In this document: piece after piece, positions 53,722-61,376 of the stretch
Position numbering within the stretch: the first letter of the stretch is position 1
How the letters are laid out: each line of letters begins with the position of its first letter
Assembly: GCA_910578835.1 (NCBI GenBank)
Contig: CAJTSK010000001.1
Coordinates: 62,001-126,000, forward strand
Length of the DNA: 64,000 nt
Origin: an uncultured Muribaculum sp.
GTDB taxonomy: Bacteria; Bacteroidota; Bacteroidia; Bacteroidales; Muribaculaceae
Direction of reading: 5' to 3'
Made by a program: the position numbers and the translations under genes
The notes under the pieces: generated by a model
Databases searched by the model: none
What the model was told of the DNA's origin: nothing
What the model saw: the letters and a program-made list of their open reading frames with translations, nothing else

Positions 53722-54627
53722 TTATTTGCTGATAATGCCAAATTTCTCTAATATAAAATATACCGCAATAAACACGATAACAAATGCGATTCCTAAAATC
53801 GTACCAATTGTATCGTTTTTCTCTTTTTCTTTCTTTTTCCTTTCAAACTTTTCCAGTTGTGATTTTGTGCGGATTGTTATCTCGCTTTCGGGGAATTTTT
53901 CTTCAAGGATAGACATGTTTTCGCGGTATATCTCTAATACTTTGCCTGACAGCTTTTGATAATCGCTCTCTGAATGATCGATGTATTTGTTGAAAAGAAC
54001 ATTCAATTTCGACATCAACAGGGCTATTTGTTCCTCGGTGTCGCTGAAATCAGCTAACAGTTCTGAAATCTGGTCTTCGGCGAGACGAAGCTTGTCTTTT
54101 TCCTGTTGTTCGATTTCCGCTTCTGTCTCCCGGTTGATTGCACGTGTTTCCGTGTATCTGTTGATGCTATCGGTAATTGCCGCTATTTTCGCTTCCCTTG
54201 CTATTCTGCGTTCGGCAGCTTTCGTTTCCCTGGCTTCTCTACGTTCGGCAGCTTTCGCTTCTCTGGCTTCTCTGCGCTCGGCGGCTTTCTCTTCTTTGGC
54301 TTCTCTGCGCTCTGCCTCTTTTTTATATAGTCTGAATGCTTTTGAGCTTTCAACAGGCTCTCGTCTGCCGATTTCAATTATTTTGGCAATGTCGCTACAC
54401 TCGGTGGAATCTAAGCCGGAGAGTATGACTTCTGTCCTGATTATATTAAGAATCAGGGTATTTCCGGAAGCACAGACCGATTTTACACTTGAATAGCTGA
54501 CTGTTGTTTGCGTTCCCCTTTTATAGTCCGGAGTACAGATATCAATCGTCGTGTCGTGGAGAATAATCGATGACGATTTACCATTTGCTGGATTGTTGCC
54601 GATGTATATTTGGTTGAGATAAATCAT
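53722..54627 (-). CDS. Coiled-coil protein with PH-like N terminus and C-terminal membrane anchor, 301 aa
   Basis: Not assigned to a family. Residues 1-90 look like a small beta domain (ITLHDTTIDI-type strands: SSIILHDTTIDICTPDYKRG, TVSYSSVKSVCASGNTLILN, TEVILSGLDS), perhaps PH-like. Residues 103-146 are four 11-residue repeats of K-A-A-E-R-R-E-A-R-E-A type, giving a long charged helix; coiled coil continues to about 265. A single membrane helix at about 274-294 (ILGIAFVIVFIAVYFILEKF) ends it, making a tail-anchored layout. Start overlaps the UDG-like gene stop by 4 bp (54624-54627), so the two are translationally coupled. Confidence 0.72.
   Translation of the reverse strand: MIYLNQIYIGNNPANGKSSSIILHDTTIDICTPDYKRGTQTTVSYSSVKSVCASGNTLILNIIRTEVILSGLDSTECSDIAKIIEIGRREPVESSKAFRLYKKEAERREAKEEKAAERREAREAKAAERREARETKAAERRIAREAKIAAITDSINRYTETRAINRETEAEIEQQEKDKLRLAEDQISELLADFSDTEEQIALLMSKLNVLFNKYIDHSESDYQKLSGKVLEIYRENMSILEEKFPESEITIRTKSQLEKFERKKKEKEKNDTIGTILGIAFVIVFIAVYFILEKFGIISK
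54190..54321 (-). repeat. Four 33-bp tandem coding repeats
   Basis: Encodes residues 103-146 of the coiled-coil protein as four 11-residue units (KEAERREAKEE, KAAERREAREA, KAAERREARET, KAAERRIAREA). The DNA copies are near-identical, so unit number may vary between strains by slippage. Confidence 0.8.
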
Positions 54628-55469
54628 AGCGGAATGTTTTTGATGATTGTCTGAGAATAGCAGGTCGCCTGGTCTTCTATCGGAAATTGTTTTTCTTCAG
54701 GCCAATTAAAATATTTCTTGATTTTTCCTTGCGAAAGTCCTGAAAAGTGAGGCAGGCTTAAAACGGGGACTTCTTGTGTCTCTATGAAGTCCATCATGGA
54801 GCCTGCAATATTTCCAAAGGCTACAATTAGACCGGGCTTTATCATATTTATTTCTGCTTTGAGTAATTCACGATAAACTGCAGCCTGTGATTCGGTTGTG
54901 TTCAATATTTCCCCGTCACGTGATTGAATGGCAAGTTTATGACAATCGGTTATATACACGCCACATCCGTTTTCAACAAGTGCCTGTATGAGCAGCCACA
55001 TGCGTTTTCCTCCGTTTCCCTTGTTTCTCCAGAGCGGGTTATGCAACCCGAAAACTGTGGAACAAAGGGCATCCTCGCAGTTCTGATACCATTTGATGCT
55101 TCTTGGAATCGGGTCTTGAGAAATAAACAGGACACGACGAGAACACTCCTTCATATTGAACCATACGGGAAAATCAAGGGAAGCGACAGTATTTTGCATT
55201 TTAAACGTGTCGTTTGAGAAGGGGATAGGCACAATTGAAGTATCGTCATAGTCCATATACGGAGTCAGACCAGAGGAGAATTTCCATAATGAATATTTGC
55301 CGGAATTATCCCATTCATCGAATGTGACGGCATTGAAATTGTCCTTGAGGTCTTCAAAGCGGAGTCTTACCTTTGTAAAGGTATCTTTGCCAAGCAAATG
55401 TTCACTGATTAGACGTGAGGTTTCATCGATAAGTTCTGTGTTGTCACAGAATAGAGATAAGTAATTCAT
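54624..55469 (-). CDS. Uracil-DNA-glycosylase-superfamily-like protein, 281 aa
   Basis: Tentative. Residues 113-123 VLFISQDPIPR, 170-179 GVYITDCHKL, 211-222 KPGLIVAFGNIA and 239-245 LPHFSGL follow in the order and spacing of the UDG fold (motif A with a DP turn, the central strand before a Lys, the kPxlIvxlG strand, and the HPS-like motif B with His241). The motifs are diverged from all standard families, so activity on uracil is not implied. Residues 1-100 are family-specific. Leads a three-gene cassette with the coiled-coil and membrane proteins; the usual partners of UDG-like defence or repair genes are not present. No clear promoter in front. Confidence 0.6.
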   Translation of the reverse strand: MNYLSLFCDNTELIDETSRLISEHLLGKDTFTKVRLRFEDLKDNFNAVTFDEWDNSGKYSLWKFSSGLTPYMDYDDTSIVPIPFSNDTFKMQNTVASLDFPVWFNMKECSRRVLFISQDPIPRSIKWYQNCEDALCSTVFGLHNPLWRNKGNGGKRMWLLIQALVENGCGVYITDCHKLAIQSRDGEILNTTESQAAVYRELLKAEINMIKPGLIVAFGNIAGSMMDFIETQEVPVLSLPHFSGLSQGKIKKYFNWPEEKQFPIEDQATCYSQTIIKNIPL

Positions 55470-56394
55470 GATTTTCCTGATAAGCCGTGGTCATCCTCTC
55501 GTAGGCTTGTTGATTGGTTAATAAAGAAAAGCGTAGGAATCGGTATCAGCCGTGATTACTTTACATGGAGACTTTGGCATATTATTGCAAAAATCTCAAA
55601 ATGTCAGGAATCTCGCGGATAAACGCTTTCAATGAATCAATTGGATTTCCCCTTGTTAAGTGTCTTGTTGTCTGTTGCGACAAGATACACCTGGGGGCTG
55701 ACATCATTAAATGACACAAAGCTTATGCAATAGGAATAGTCATGACCTGAACAACCATTTTTGATAATATCATGTTAAAAAAACGTGATTTGTTGTCCAC
55801 CAGTCTCAAACGGACAGATTATAAACAAAAGAGGCGCAAGACTGTTATCAAATTCTGTCAATAGGTTCTGGACTACCTGTGCACTGAAAATGAAAACAAC
55901 TCACGCCCATGGCTGTATATTGACACATCAGTGCATATATGCAGACCATAGGGAGCGGTAAGTCATTATTCCTCAGTGCAGCAGAATTGTCCAGATTCAT
56001 TGACAAGGAATAAGCTAAACGCTTCCTAACTATGTACGTCCTTAGGGACATGGCAAATATAGGAATAATTCCTTGATTTACCGCTACAAGTGAGTTGTTT
56101 TTTATTTCAGGTAATAGGTGTCTTTAATGTGTTTTTTGCAATTATACACAGAATCAATCAAGTTATTCCAATCGTTAACATTTATTAATGATTAAATAAG
56201 CCCCGACTTTTCTTATATGGCTGAAACCGGTGCCTGAATCCACCAGGCAATTAACGTCTATCTTCTTAATATCCTAAGTTTTGTTTGCGCCAGTTACGGC
56301 GCGACTGGCTTATTTTTTCTTTCAGTCCACCCTTCTACAAATAGATATGGGTCATCGTTGCTTGCACAAAAATTGCGGACTTGTAATATAAGAT
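55470..56394. other. Gene-poor 925-bp stretch
   Basis: No convincing gene. It is more AT-rich than its surroundings. A short minus-strand frame (55774 down to a TGA at 55636-55638, about 45 codons) and a 67-codon minus frame at 55848-56051 have no recognisable homology; they could be remnants. Small inverted repeats such as TGCCTG/CAGGCA lie near 56233-56251. The stretch ends in an orphan plus-strand terminator at 56289-56319. It may be decayed accessory DNA or hold a non-coding RNA. Confidence 0.6.
56289..56319 (+). terminator. Orphan plus-strand terminator-like hairpin
   Basis: GCCAGT (56289-56294) and ACTGGC (56304-56309) with a TATTTTTT-type tail to 56319. No plus-strand gene lies upstream within 2.9 kb, and the minus-strand side has no T-run, so it would end an unannotated plus-strand transcript. 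Confidence 0.5.
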
Positions 56395-57510
56395 TTACAC
56401 CGGGATTACCATCATGGGGATATCGGAGTAGAATAGCATTTTGTGGGCAATCGACGGATTAAACAAGCGTGCAAATATGTTCTTTTTCTTGTTTGGTACT
56501 GCTATCAGGTCGATGGGCTGCTGTTGCTCTATCGCGTGAAAGTCATCGACAACATTGTTGAGCGAGAGGTCGGCGAGCTTAAATGTATACAGGGGATAGT
56601 GTTCGGTGCAATATGCAAGAAGCCGGTCGCTGTTTGACTTGCGGTTGGTAATTGATTTGCGCGACGGCACATTGACGATGGTGACTTTCAGGCGCTCATC
56701 GGTAAAGAAGCGGTATATGGCATCGAGTGCCAGGATGTCTTCCTGGTCGAGGTTGCTGAAAAACACTACATGGCGTATGTCATCCATATGTGTGATGTCG
56801 GCAGATTCCGGCACGGTAAATACCGGGAAGCGGCATGAGTCGAGCACTTCGGCAGTGACACTTCCGATAAGTTCCTTCTCCTTTTTCCCCGACTCGCGGG
56901 TGCCCATGACAATAAGTTCGGGCTTCTTTTCCTTGGCAAGCTCGACTATTGCCTCTTCAGGCACACCCTCTACTACGGAGGTGGTGAATTTCACGGGCGG
57001 CAGCTCGCTGTGTTTTATGCGTTCGCGTATTTTTGATGAAAAATCGCGCATGAGCCTGTCGGCCTCTTTTTCCATTACCTGACGCATCTCTGTCTCGGCG
57101 ATGTCGTAGCTTACGGAGTCGGAGAGTTGCATGTCGCTCGTCGTGTACGGGTCAAGAAAGGAGTTGAGAAGTATGATTGAGGCTTTATGCCGGTAGGCAA
57201 GATGAAAGGCTATGTCACACGCTTTGACTGAATGGTCGCTGAAGTCAACGGGCACTATCATGATACGGTTGTGTACCGGTGTGTTGCTTTCGGCGGGCGT
57301 CGCAAAAATATCGGTGTTTTCAATTATGCGCAGTGCCAGCGGGAGGTCTTTTTCATGGATACGCACGCGCACTCCGCTCGACACCACCGGGTGAGAGAGG
57401 TTGACATTGTGCAAAACCACAGGCACGCCTTCGCTTTCAAGGAGTGACTTGAGGCGTAAGGCGTGCTCGTAAGTGTGGATTGCCACAGTAATGAGGCGAT
57501 CTTCAGTCAT
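56395..57510 (-). CDS. Universal stress protein with N-terminal DUF2007-like domain
   Basis: 371 residues in three parts. Residues 1-68 (LITVAIHTYEHALRLKSLLE, GVRVRIHEKDLPLALRII) resemble DUF2007, a small domain proposed to bind or sense signals. Residues 80-235 are a full Usp domain (RIMIVPVDFSDHSVKACDIA, then PELIVMGTRESGKKEKELIG, G-S-V-T-A-E-V, the ATP-binding G-2x-G-9x-G(S/T) region partly kept). Residues 245-371 are a second, degenerate Usp domain (HVVFFSNLDQEDILALDAIY, DLIAVPNKKKNIFARLFNPS). Cytosolic. It lies 14 bp after the small HTH gene, so the two form an operon. Confidence 0.82.
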   Translation of the reverse strand: MTEDRLITVAIHTYEHALRLKSLLESEGVPVVLHNVNLSHPVVSSGVRVRIHEKDLPLALRIIENTDIFATPAESNTPVHNRIMIVPVDFSDHSVKACDIAFHLAYRHKASIILLNSFLDPYTTSDMQLSDSVSYDIAETEMRQVMEKEADRLMRDFSSKIRERIKHSELPPVKFTTSVVEGVPEEAIVELAKEKKPELIVMGTRESGKKEKELIGSVTAEVLDSCRFPVFTVPESADITHMDDIRHVVFFSNLDQEDILALDAIYRFFTDERLKVTIVNVPSRKSITNRKSNSDRLLAYCTEHYPLYTFKLADLSLNNVVDDFHAIEQQQPIDLIAVPNKKKNIFARLFNPSIAHKMLFYSDIPMMVIPV

Positions 57511-57524
57511 AAAGTTGCTTTGGA

Positions 57525-57791
57525 TTATGCTCCCTGTTCGGCAGCTTGCTCTTCAAGAATGGCGATAGCCATATCGTATATTGTAGTATCGTCAAGGACA
57601 ACAATTCCCCCGTCGGGTCCCGGCTCAATATGTACGCCGCAATTTTGTCCAAACTGATAGTTGCTGCCACCAAAATAGTTACGTACAGTCTGTACGGTAC
57701 AATTGAGCTTGTCGGCTATCTTATGCATTGACCCGTCGGGCAAACTGTCCTTGATGCGGCGGAGATCGTTGAATGAAATCGTTTTAGTCAT
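57525..57791 (-). CDS. Small HTH-type DNA-binding protein, 88 aa
   Basis: Residues 7-40 (FNDLRRIKDSLPDGSMHKIA, DKLNCTVQTVRNYFGG) form a helix-turn-helix in which KIADKLNCTVQTVRNYF is the recognition unit. The acidic C-terminal half (GIVVLDDTTIYDMAIAILEE) probably mediates dimerisation. Bacteroidetes-specific family without an assigned role. Sits directly upstream of the universal stress protein gene and just downstream of paired repeats at 57852-57890, so autoregulation is plausible. Confidence 0.75.
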   Translation of the reverse strand: MTKTISFNDLRRIKDSLPDGSMHKIADKLNCTVQTVRNYFGGSNYQFGQNCGVHIEPGPDGGIVVLDDTTIYDMAIAILEEQAAEQGA

Positions 57792-57851
57792 GATACTATA
57801 CGTTTTAGTTAGTAAATAAATTCAGTTAGTAATTGATGTCGTTAAAATTAT

Positions 57852-57890
57852 AATTTTGGTAGCAGAAATCCAAATTTTGACGGCAGAAAT
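57852..57890. promoter_or_regulatory. Candidate operator, two 18-bp direct repeats
   Basis: AATTTTGGTAGCAGAAAT (57852-57869) and AATTTTGACGGCAGAAAT (57873-57890) differ only at three central bases and are spaced 21 bp apart, two helical turns. Each is an imperfect palindrome (AATTTTG against ATTTCTG). They lie 61 bp upstream of the HTH gene start and 26 bp after the batE stop, so they belong to the HTH-usp promoter region. Confidence 0.45.
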
Positions 57891-57915
57891 ACTATGTGTT
57901 TAAAAACATGTTTTG

Positions 57916-58698
57916 CTAAATACGCTCTATGTCAGTGCCGCGTATCCAGGCTCGGGTGCTGTTGTCAACTTTTACGTCATACCATTTCATTGCGGTGGAG
58001 TCGGATTTTACCGTCACCGAGTCGAGAATCTCTACCGTAGTGCCTTCGTGGAGCAGTACGGCTTCCTCGCTGCGGTCTTTGGGAGCGCGGGGCGAAGTGC
58101 TGAGGAGTGTCGACGGCTCGATAATCACTGCGATGTTGTCGGATGTTGAGTAACGGGTCGATATCGACGCGAATATATTGGCAAGCACGCATATGAACAA
58201 GAGTATTATCGCGCCGAAAAATCCGGTCTTTCTCAGTCTTACATCAGACATGAATACATATAGGGCAATCGCACCGAGCAACAGTACGAACGAACCGAGG
58301 GCTATCATTGCCCATGTGTTGGCTGGTACCTTGCAGGCAAATCCGTTGACAGTGTTGGAGATGAACATGCCGCGGTCGCCCGGCTCATCGGTTATCTTCG
58401 AGTTGACAAACTGCAGATTGGCGCGTGCGTCTTCATTGGACGGGTCGAGTCGCAGCGCGCGTTCGTAATATAGTATCGCTTTTCCGGGTTGTTTCTGACG
58501 GTAGTAGCAGTTGCCAAGGTTGTAATACAGGTCAGACGAGGTGCCCTCACTCTCAGCTATCTGCAGATAAAGGCGGGTCGCCTCAGCAAAGTCATCGCGC
58601 ATGTATGCCGAGTCGGCTTGCTGTGTCAGAGTGGCGCCTGCCGCCGGAAACGCCATTGTAAGCGCCAGTATTATATATGAGATTATGTTTAGTTTCAT
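57916..58698 (-). CDS. batE: BatE, TPR and SH3-like aerotolerance protein
   Basis: 260 residues. Signal peptide (IISYIILALTMAFPAAGA), TPR region about 20-100 (LYYNLGNCYYRQKQPGKAIL), two membrane helices (WAMIALGSFVLLLGAIALYV and TGFFGAIILLFICVLANIFA) and a C-terminal SH3b-like domain (EGTTVEILDSVTVKSD, WYDVKVDNSTRAWIRGTDIE). Domain order fits BatE of the bat operon. ATG at 58698 is right; the 10 residues before it in the open frame come from a copy of the MITE terminal repeat. Last gene of the operon, 36 bp after batD. Confidence 0.88.
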   Translation of the reverse strand: MKLNIISYIILALTMAFPAAGATLTQQADSAYMRDDFAEATRLYLQIAESEGTSSDLYYNLGNCYYRQKQPGKAILYYERALRLDPSNEDARANLQFVNSKITDEPGDRGMFISNTVNGFACKVPANTWAMIALGSFVLLLGAIALYVFMSDVRLRKTGFFGAIILLFICVLANIFASISTRYSTSDNIAVIIEPSTLLSTSPRAPKDRSEEAVLLHEGTTVEILDSVTVKSDSTAMKWYDVKVDNSTRAWIRGTDIERI

Positions 58699-58717
58699 TA
58701 TTAAACAAGCTCTTAAA
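58698..58717 (-). repeat. Partial copy of the MITE terminal repeat before batE
   Basis: The minus strand reads TTAAGAGCTTGTTTAATAAT directly in front of and into the batE ATG, matching the outer end of the element at 21768 including the flanking TTA-type base context. Only about 17-20 bases match; the rest of the element is absent here. Confidence 0.65.
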
Positions 58718-58734
58718 ATTGATATCAAGAAATA

Positions 58735-60543
58735 TTAGCGTTTTACACGTTTTAGGCTTTCCATGTCGTTCATCGCCTTTGACGCGTGTTGAAACAGCTG
58801 TTCGATTTGCTCGTCGCTTTTGGCAGGGGAGTAACGCGCCATCTCACACTCGTCGATAATGCCTATTAGCGAGGCTGTAAGCTCTTGGCTTGCGCCGTAG
58901 CTTTCAAGCTGCTGGGCTATGTTGTCGCGGGTGAGCTGTGATGCCGGTATGCCGAGCTTGTCGCTCAGATAGCCCCACAAGGCACGAAGCATCTCGTCGT
59001 AGAACTTGTCATTGTCATGGGCGTTGAGATAGCCTTTTGCTGCCTTGAGTCGCTTCCTTGCCACTTTGCCGGCATGGGCGAGACGTCTGCCCTGGATATC
59101 GGCGTTAAGTTTCACCTGTTTGCTGTAAATGAATATAATCACGGCAAGCAGGAGGGCGAGAATGATATAGCTTGGGATATACCACCATGAGTTGAAGTAG
59201 TAGGGGTGGGTCTTGCTTACCCCGAGATTACCTGTCTTGATATGGAGTATATCGGTGTTTTTACTTGCGATGGACTGCTTGTTGACCCCGCTGCTTACCG
59301 ATGCCGTGGAGCCTTGTGCCACTTTGATGTCGTAGGCGGGGGTGGATAGGGTGACATATTGTTTGGTCTCCGGATTGAAGTAGACAAACTTGTCGGCGCC
59401 TATGGAGAAGTTGCCCACGCTCTGGGGTACAAATGTATATTCGACAGTCATCGAACCGGTCACGGTCGAGCCGGTGACGCGTGAGTCGACACTTGTCTGC
59501 GGGGTATATTGCTCAAACTCGCTGGGGAAGTCAATTTCGGGCTCTTTTATCGACTTGATGTTGCCGGTACCTTTGATAGTGTAGGTAAGGGACGCCGCTT
59601 CATTGGTCTTGAATGTGTTGGTGTTGAGCTTGCTGTCGATGGAGAATGTGCCCACTGCACCGGTAAATCCTTCAGGCTGAGGCTGAGGAAGCGGTGTGAT
59701 GTTGATTGATGCCGAGTTGGAGCTTACCTTTATCTCCTTTTCGACGGGACGTGTGCCGCCCCAGAATCCGGTAAAGCGTTCATGCTGCACGACGGTCACA
59801 TCATATTTTCCCGAGTTGATGGTAAGCTTTCCTGACTTCTGGGGGAATATGATGCACTGCTTCAATATCGCAGTCATGTAGTTTTGTCCGTTGTAATGCT
59901 CTACTTCGTTGAGTTGCGGCTGCAGGTTCAGCTCCTCAATGAGAAATCCGTCAAATGCAGGCTGCGTGGTGGGAAGAAACGAGCTGATGCTGTACTTTGT
60001 ATATAGCTTGATGGTACATAGTATCGCCTCCTGCTCGTAGGCATGCGACTTGTTAAGAATGATGCGTACAAACACATCGTTTGCCGATACGGTCTTGTCG
60101 GGCGACTGGCTGCTGATGTCGTCGACCCTCGCGCTTTGTCCTGCCTGTGCCGCCTTGTCGGGCGGAAGCACGGTAAAGCTCACCGGTTTAGTGGTATAGG
60201 TCTTTCCTCCTGACGTGATTCTTGCCTCCCCGATTACATATGTTCCGGGAGAGTCGGCACGGTAGGTAAATGAGTAGTCGACAGTTGTGGATGAGGTGGA
60301 CTTACCGTTGACCCATTGATAATTCTGCATGGTCGAGGTCGAGGGACCGAACAACAGTGTGCATCCTTTGACCTCAGGGGCTTTCAGTCCGGAGCCTTGA
60401 CCGTCTTTCAGCCTGAATGTGATGTTGAATTTATTGCCTGCAATGACTGTTCGCGGCGGTATGGTCGTGAACGATGTCTCTGCAAAGGAGCCAAATACGA
60501 CTCCTATCATAATGGCAATCAATATATATACTCTCTTTGTCAT
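58735..60543 (-). CDS. batD: BatD, oxygen-tolerance membrane protein
   Basis: 602 residues. Signal peptide (YILIAIMIGVVFGSFAE), several periplasmic immunoglobulin-like beta domains (FTTIPPRTVIAGNKFNITFR, SFTYRADSPGTYVIGEARI, TVEYTFVPQSVGNFSIGADK), a membrane helix at about 448-470 (SYIILALLLAVIIFIYSK) and a cytoplasmic tail of TPR-free helices. This is PF13584 (BatD). It probably holds the VWA proteins BatA and BatB in a periplasmic complex. 18 bp after batC. Confidence 0.9.
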   Translation of the reverse strand: MTKRVYILIAIMIGVVFGSFAETSFTTIPPRTVIAGNKFNITFRLKDGQGSGLKAPEVKGCTLLFGPSTSTMQNYQWVNGKSTSSTTVDYSFTYRADSPGTYVIGEARITSGGKTYTTKPVSFTVLPPDKAAQAGQSARVDDISSQSPDKTVSANDVFVRIILNKSHAYEQEAILCTIKLYTKYSISSFLPTTQPAFDGFLIEELNLQPQLNEVEHYNGQNYMTAILKQCIIFPQKSGKLTINSGKYDVTVVQHERFTGFWGGTRPVEKEIKVSSNSASINITPLPQPQPEGFTGAVGTFSIDSKLNTNTFKTNEAASLTYTIKGTGNIKSIKEPEIDFPSEFEQYTPQTSVDSRVTGSTVTGSMTVEYTFVPQSVGNFSIGADKFVYFNPETKQYVTLSTPAYDIKVAQGSTASVSSGVNKQSIASKNTDILHIKTGNLGVSKTHPYYFNSWWYIPSYIILALLLAVIIFIYSKQVKLNADIQGRRLAHAGKVARKRLKAAKGYLNAHDNDKFYDEMLRALWGYLSDKLGIPASQLTRDNIAQQLESYGASQELTASLIGIIDECEMARYSPAKSDEQIEQLFQHASKAMNDMESLKRVKR

Positions 60544-60561
60544 AATTCGGTTAATGATATA

Positions 60562-61362
60562 TTACCACTGTTTACCGGTGGGGCGACCTGCTGCGCCTGC
60601 TTCTTTCTTCTTCATTTCCTGGACTTTGCGGCGGGTGGCATTTTCTTCATTTTCCATCGCCTTCAGAATCTTGTTGGCATTGGCATCGCTTATGCCTCCC
60701 TGTTGCTGTTGGGGCGGTTGCTGTTGCTGATCCTGCTTTTGCTGCTGATTCTGGTCCTGGTCTTGTTTATCCTGATCCTTGTTTTGGTCTTGATTTTGCT
60801 GCTGTTGTTGCTGGTCTTTGTTTTGGTCTTGCTTGTCCTGGTCTTTATTCTGGTCCTGCTTGTCCTGGTCCTGTTGCTGTTGTTGCAGTTTCAGCTGCGC
60901 GAGACGAAGGTTTTCACGAGCCTTGTCATTGTCAGGATTTTTACGCAATGCGCCTTTATACATGTTGATTGCCTGGTCGTATTGCTGCTGGTTAAACGCC
61001 ATGTTGCCGAGATTGTAAAACGCATTTTCTGCCACAGACATGTCGGTTGCCGTCTGAGCGACATTCTGTAGCAGGCTTTGCGCCTCAGCCATAGGATTGT
61101 TGCCATCGTTTGGGTTGGCACTGCCCGACTGTCGAATAAGCGATGTAGCAAGGTTGTACATGGCGATTTCGCTTGCCGCATTCTCTTCAAGAGCCTTGCG
61201 GTATGCCACCTCTGCATCGGCGAAGCGCTTTTCCTCATAATAGTTGTTGCCTTCCCTTATGTAGTTGCGCTCCTTTCGCGTAGAGGTGTCCTTGACCTTC
61301 TCCTGTGCCATTGCAGGCAGGATAACTGCGGTCAATAATATGATGAGTACGATACGTTTCAT
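60562..61362 (-). CDS. batC: BatC, TPR protein with Q/D/N-rich tract
   Basis: 266 residues. Signal peptide (IVLIILLTAVILPAMAQ), two to three TPRs (NYYEEKRFADAEVAYRKALE, FYNLGNMAFNQQQYDQAINM), then a very low-complexity region at about 160-221 made of Gln, Asp, Asn and Lys, and a short ordered C terminus (GGISDANANKILKAMENEEN). BatC-type TPR protein of the bat operon. ATG at 61362; the frame before it starts with TTG. Confidence 0.88.
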   Translation of the reverse strand: MKRIVLIILLTAVILPAMAQEKVKDTSTRKERNYIREGNNYYEEKRFADAEVAYRKALEENAASEIAMYNLATSLIRQSGSANPNDGNNPMAEAQSLLQNVAQTATDMSVAENAFYNLGNMAFNQQQYDQAINMYKGALRKNPDNDKARENLRLAQLKLQQQQQDQDKQDQNKDQDKQDQNKDQQQQQQNQDQNKDQDKQDQDQNQQQKQDQQQQPPQQQQGGISDANANKILKAMENEENATRRKVQEMKKKEAGAAGRPTGKQW

Positions 61363-61376
61363 TGCCAATCGTTATT

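Noticed and set aside
54190..54321. Regular 33-bp repeats suggestive of a CRISPR array
   Set aside because: Units are contiguous without spacers and lie in frame within a coding sequence.
55848..56051. 67-codon minus-strand frame in the gene-poor stretch
   Set aside because: Composition is unlike neighbouring genes and no domain is recognisable; possibly a remnant, not a gene.
60316..61071. 251-codon plus-strand frame with a Leu/Val-rich stretch that looks like a membrane protein
   Set aside because: It is antisense to batD and batC; the hydrophobic run is just the complement of the Gln/Asp-rich codons of BatC.
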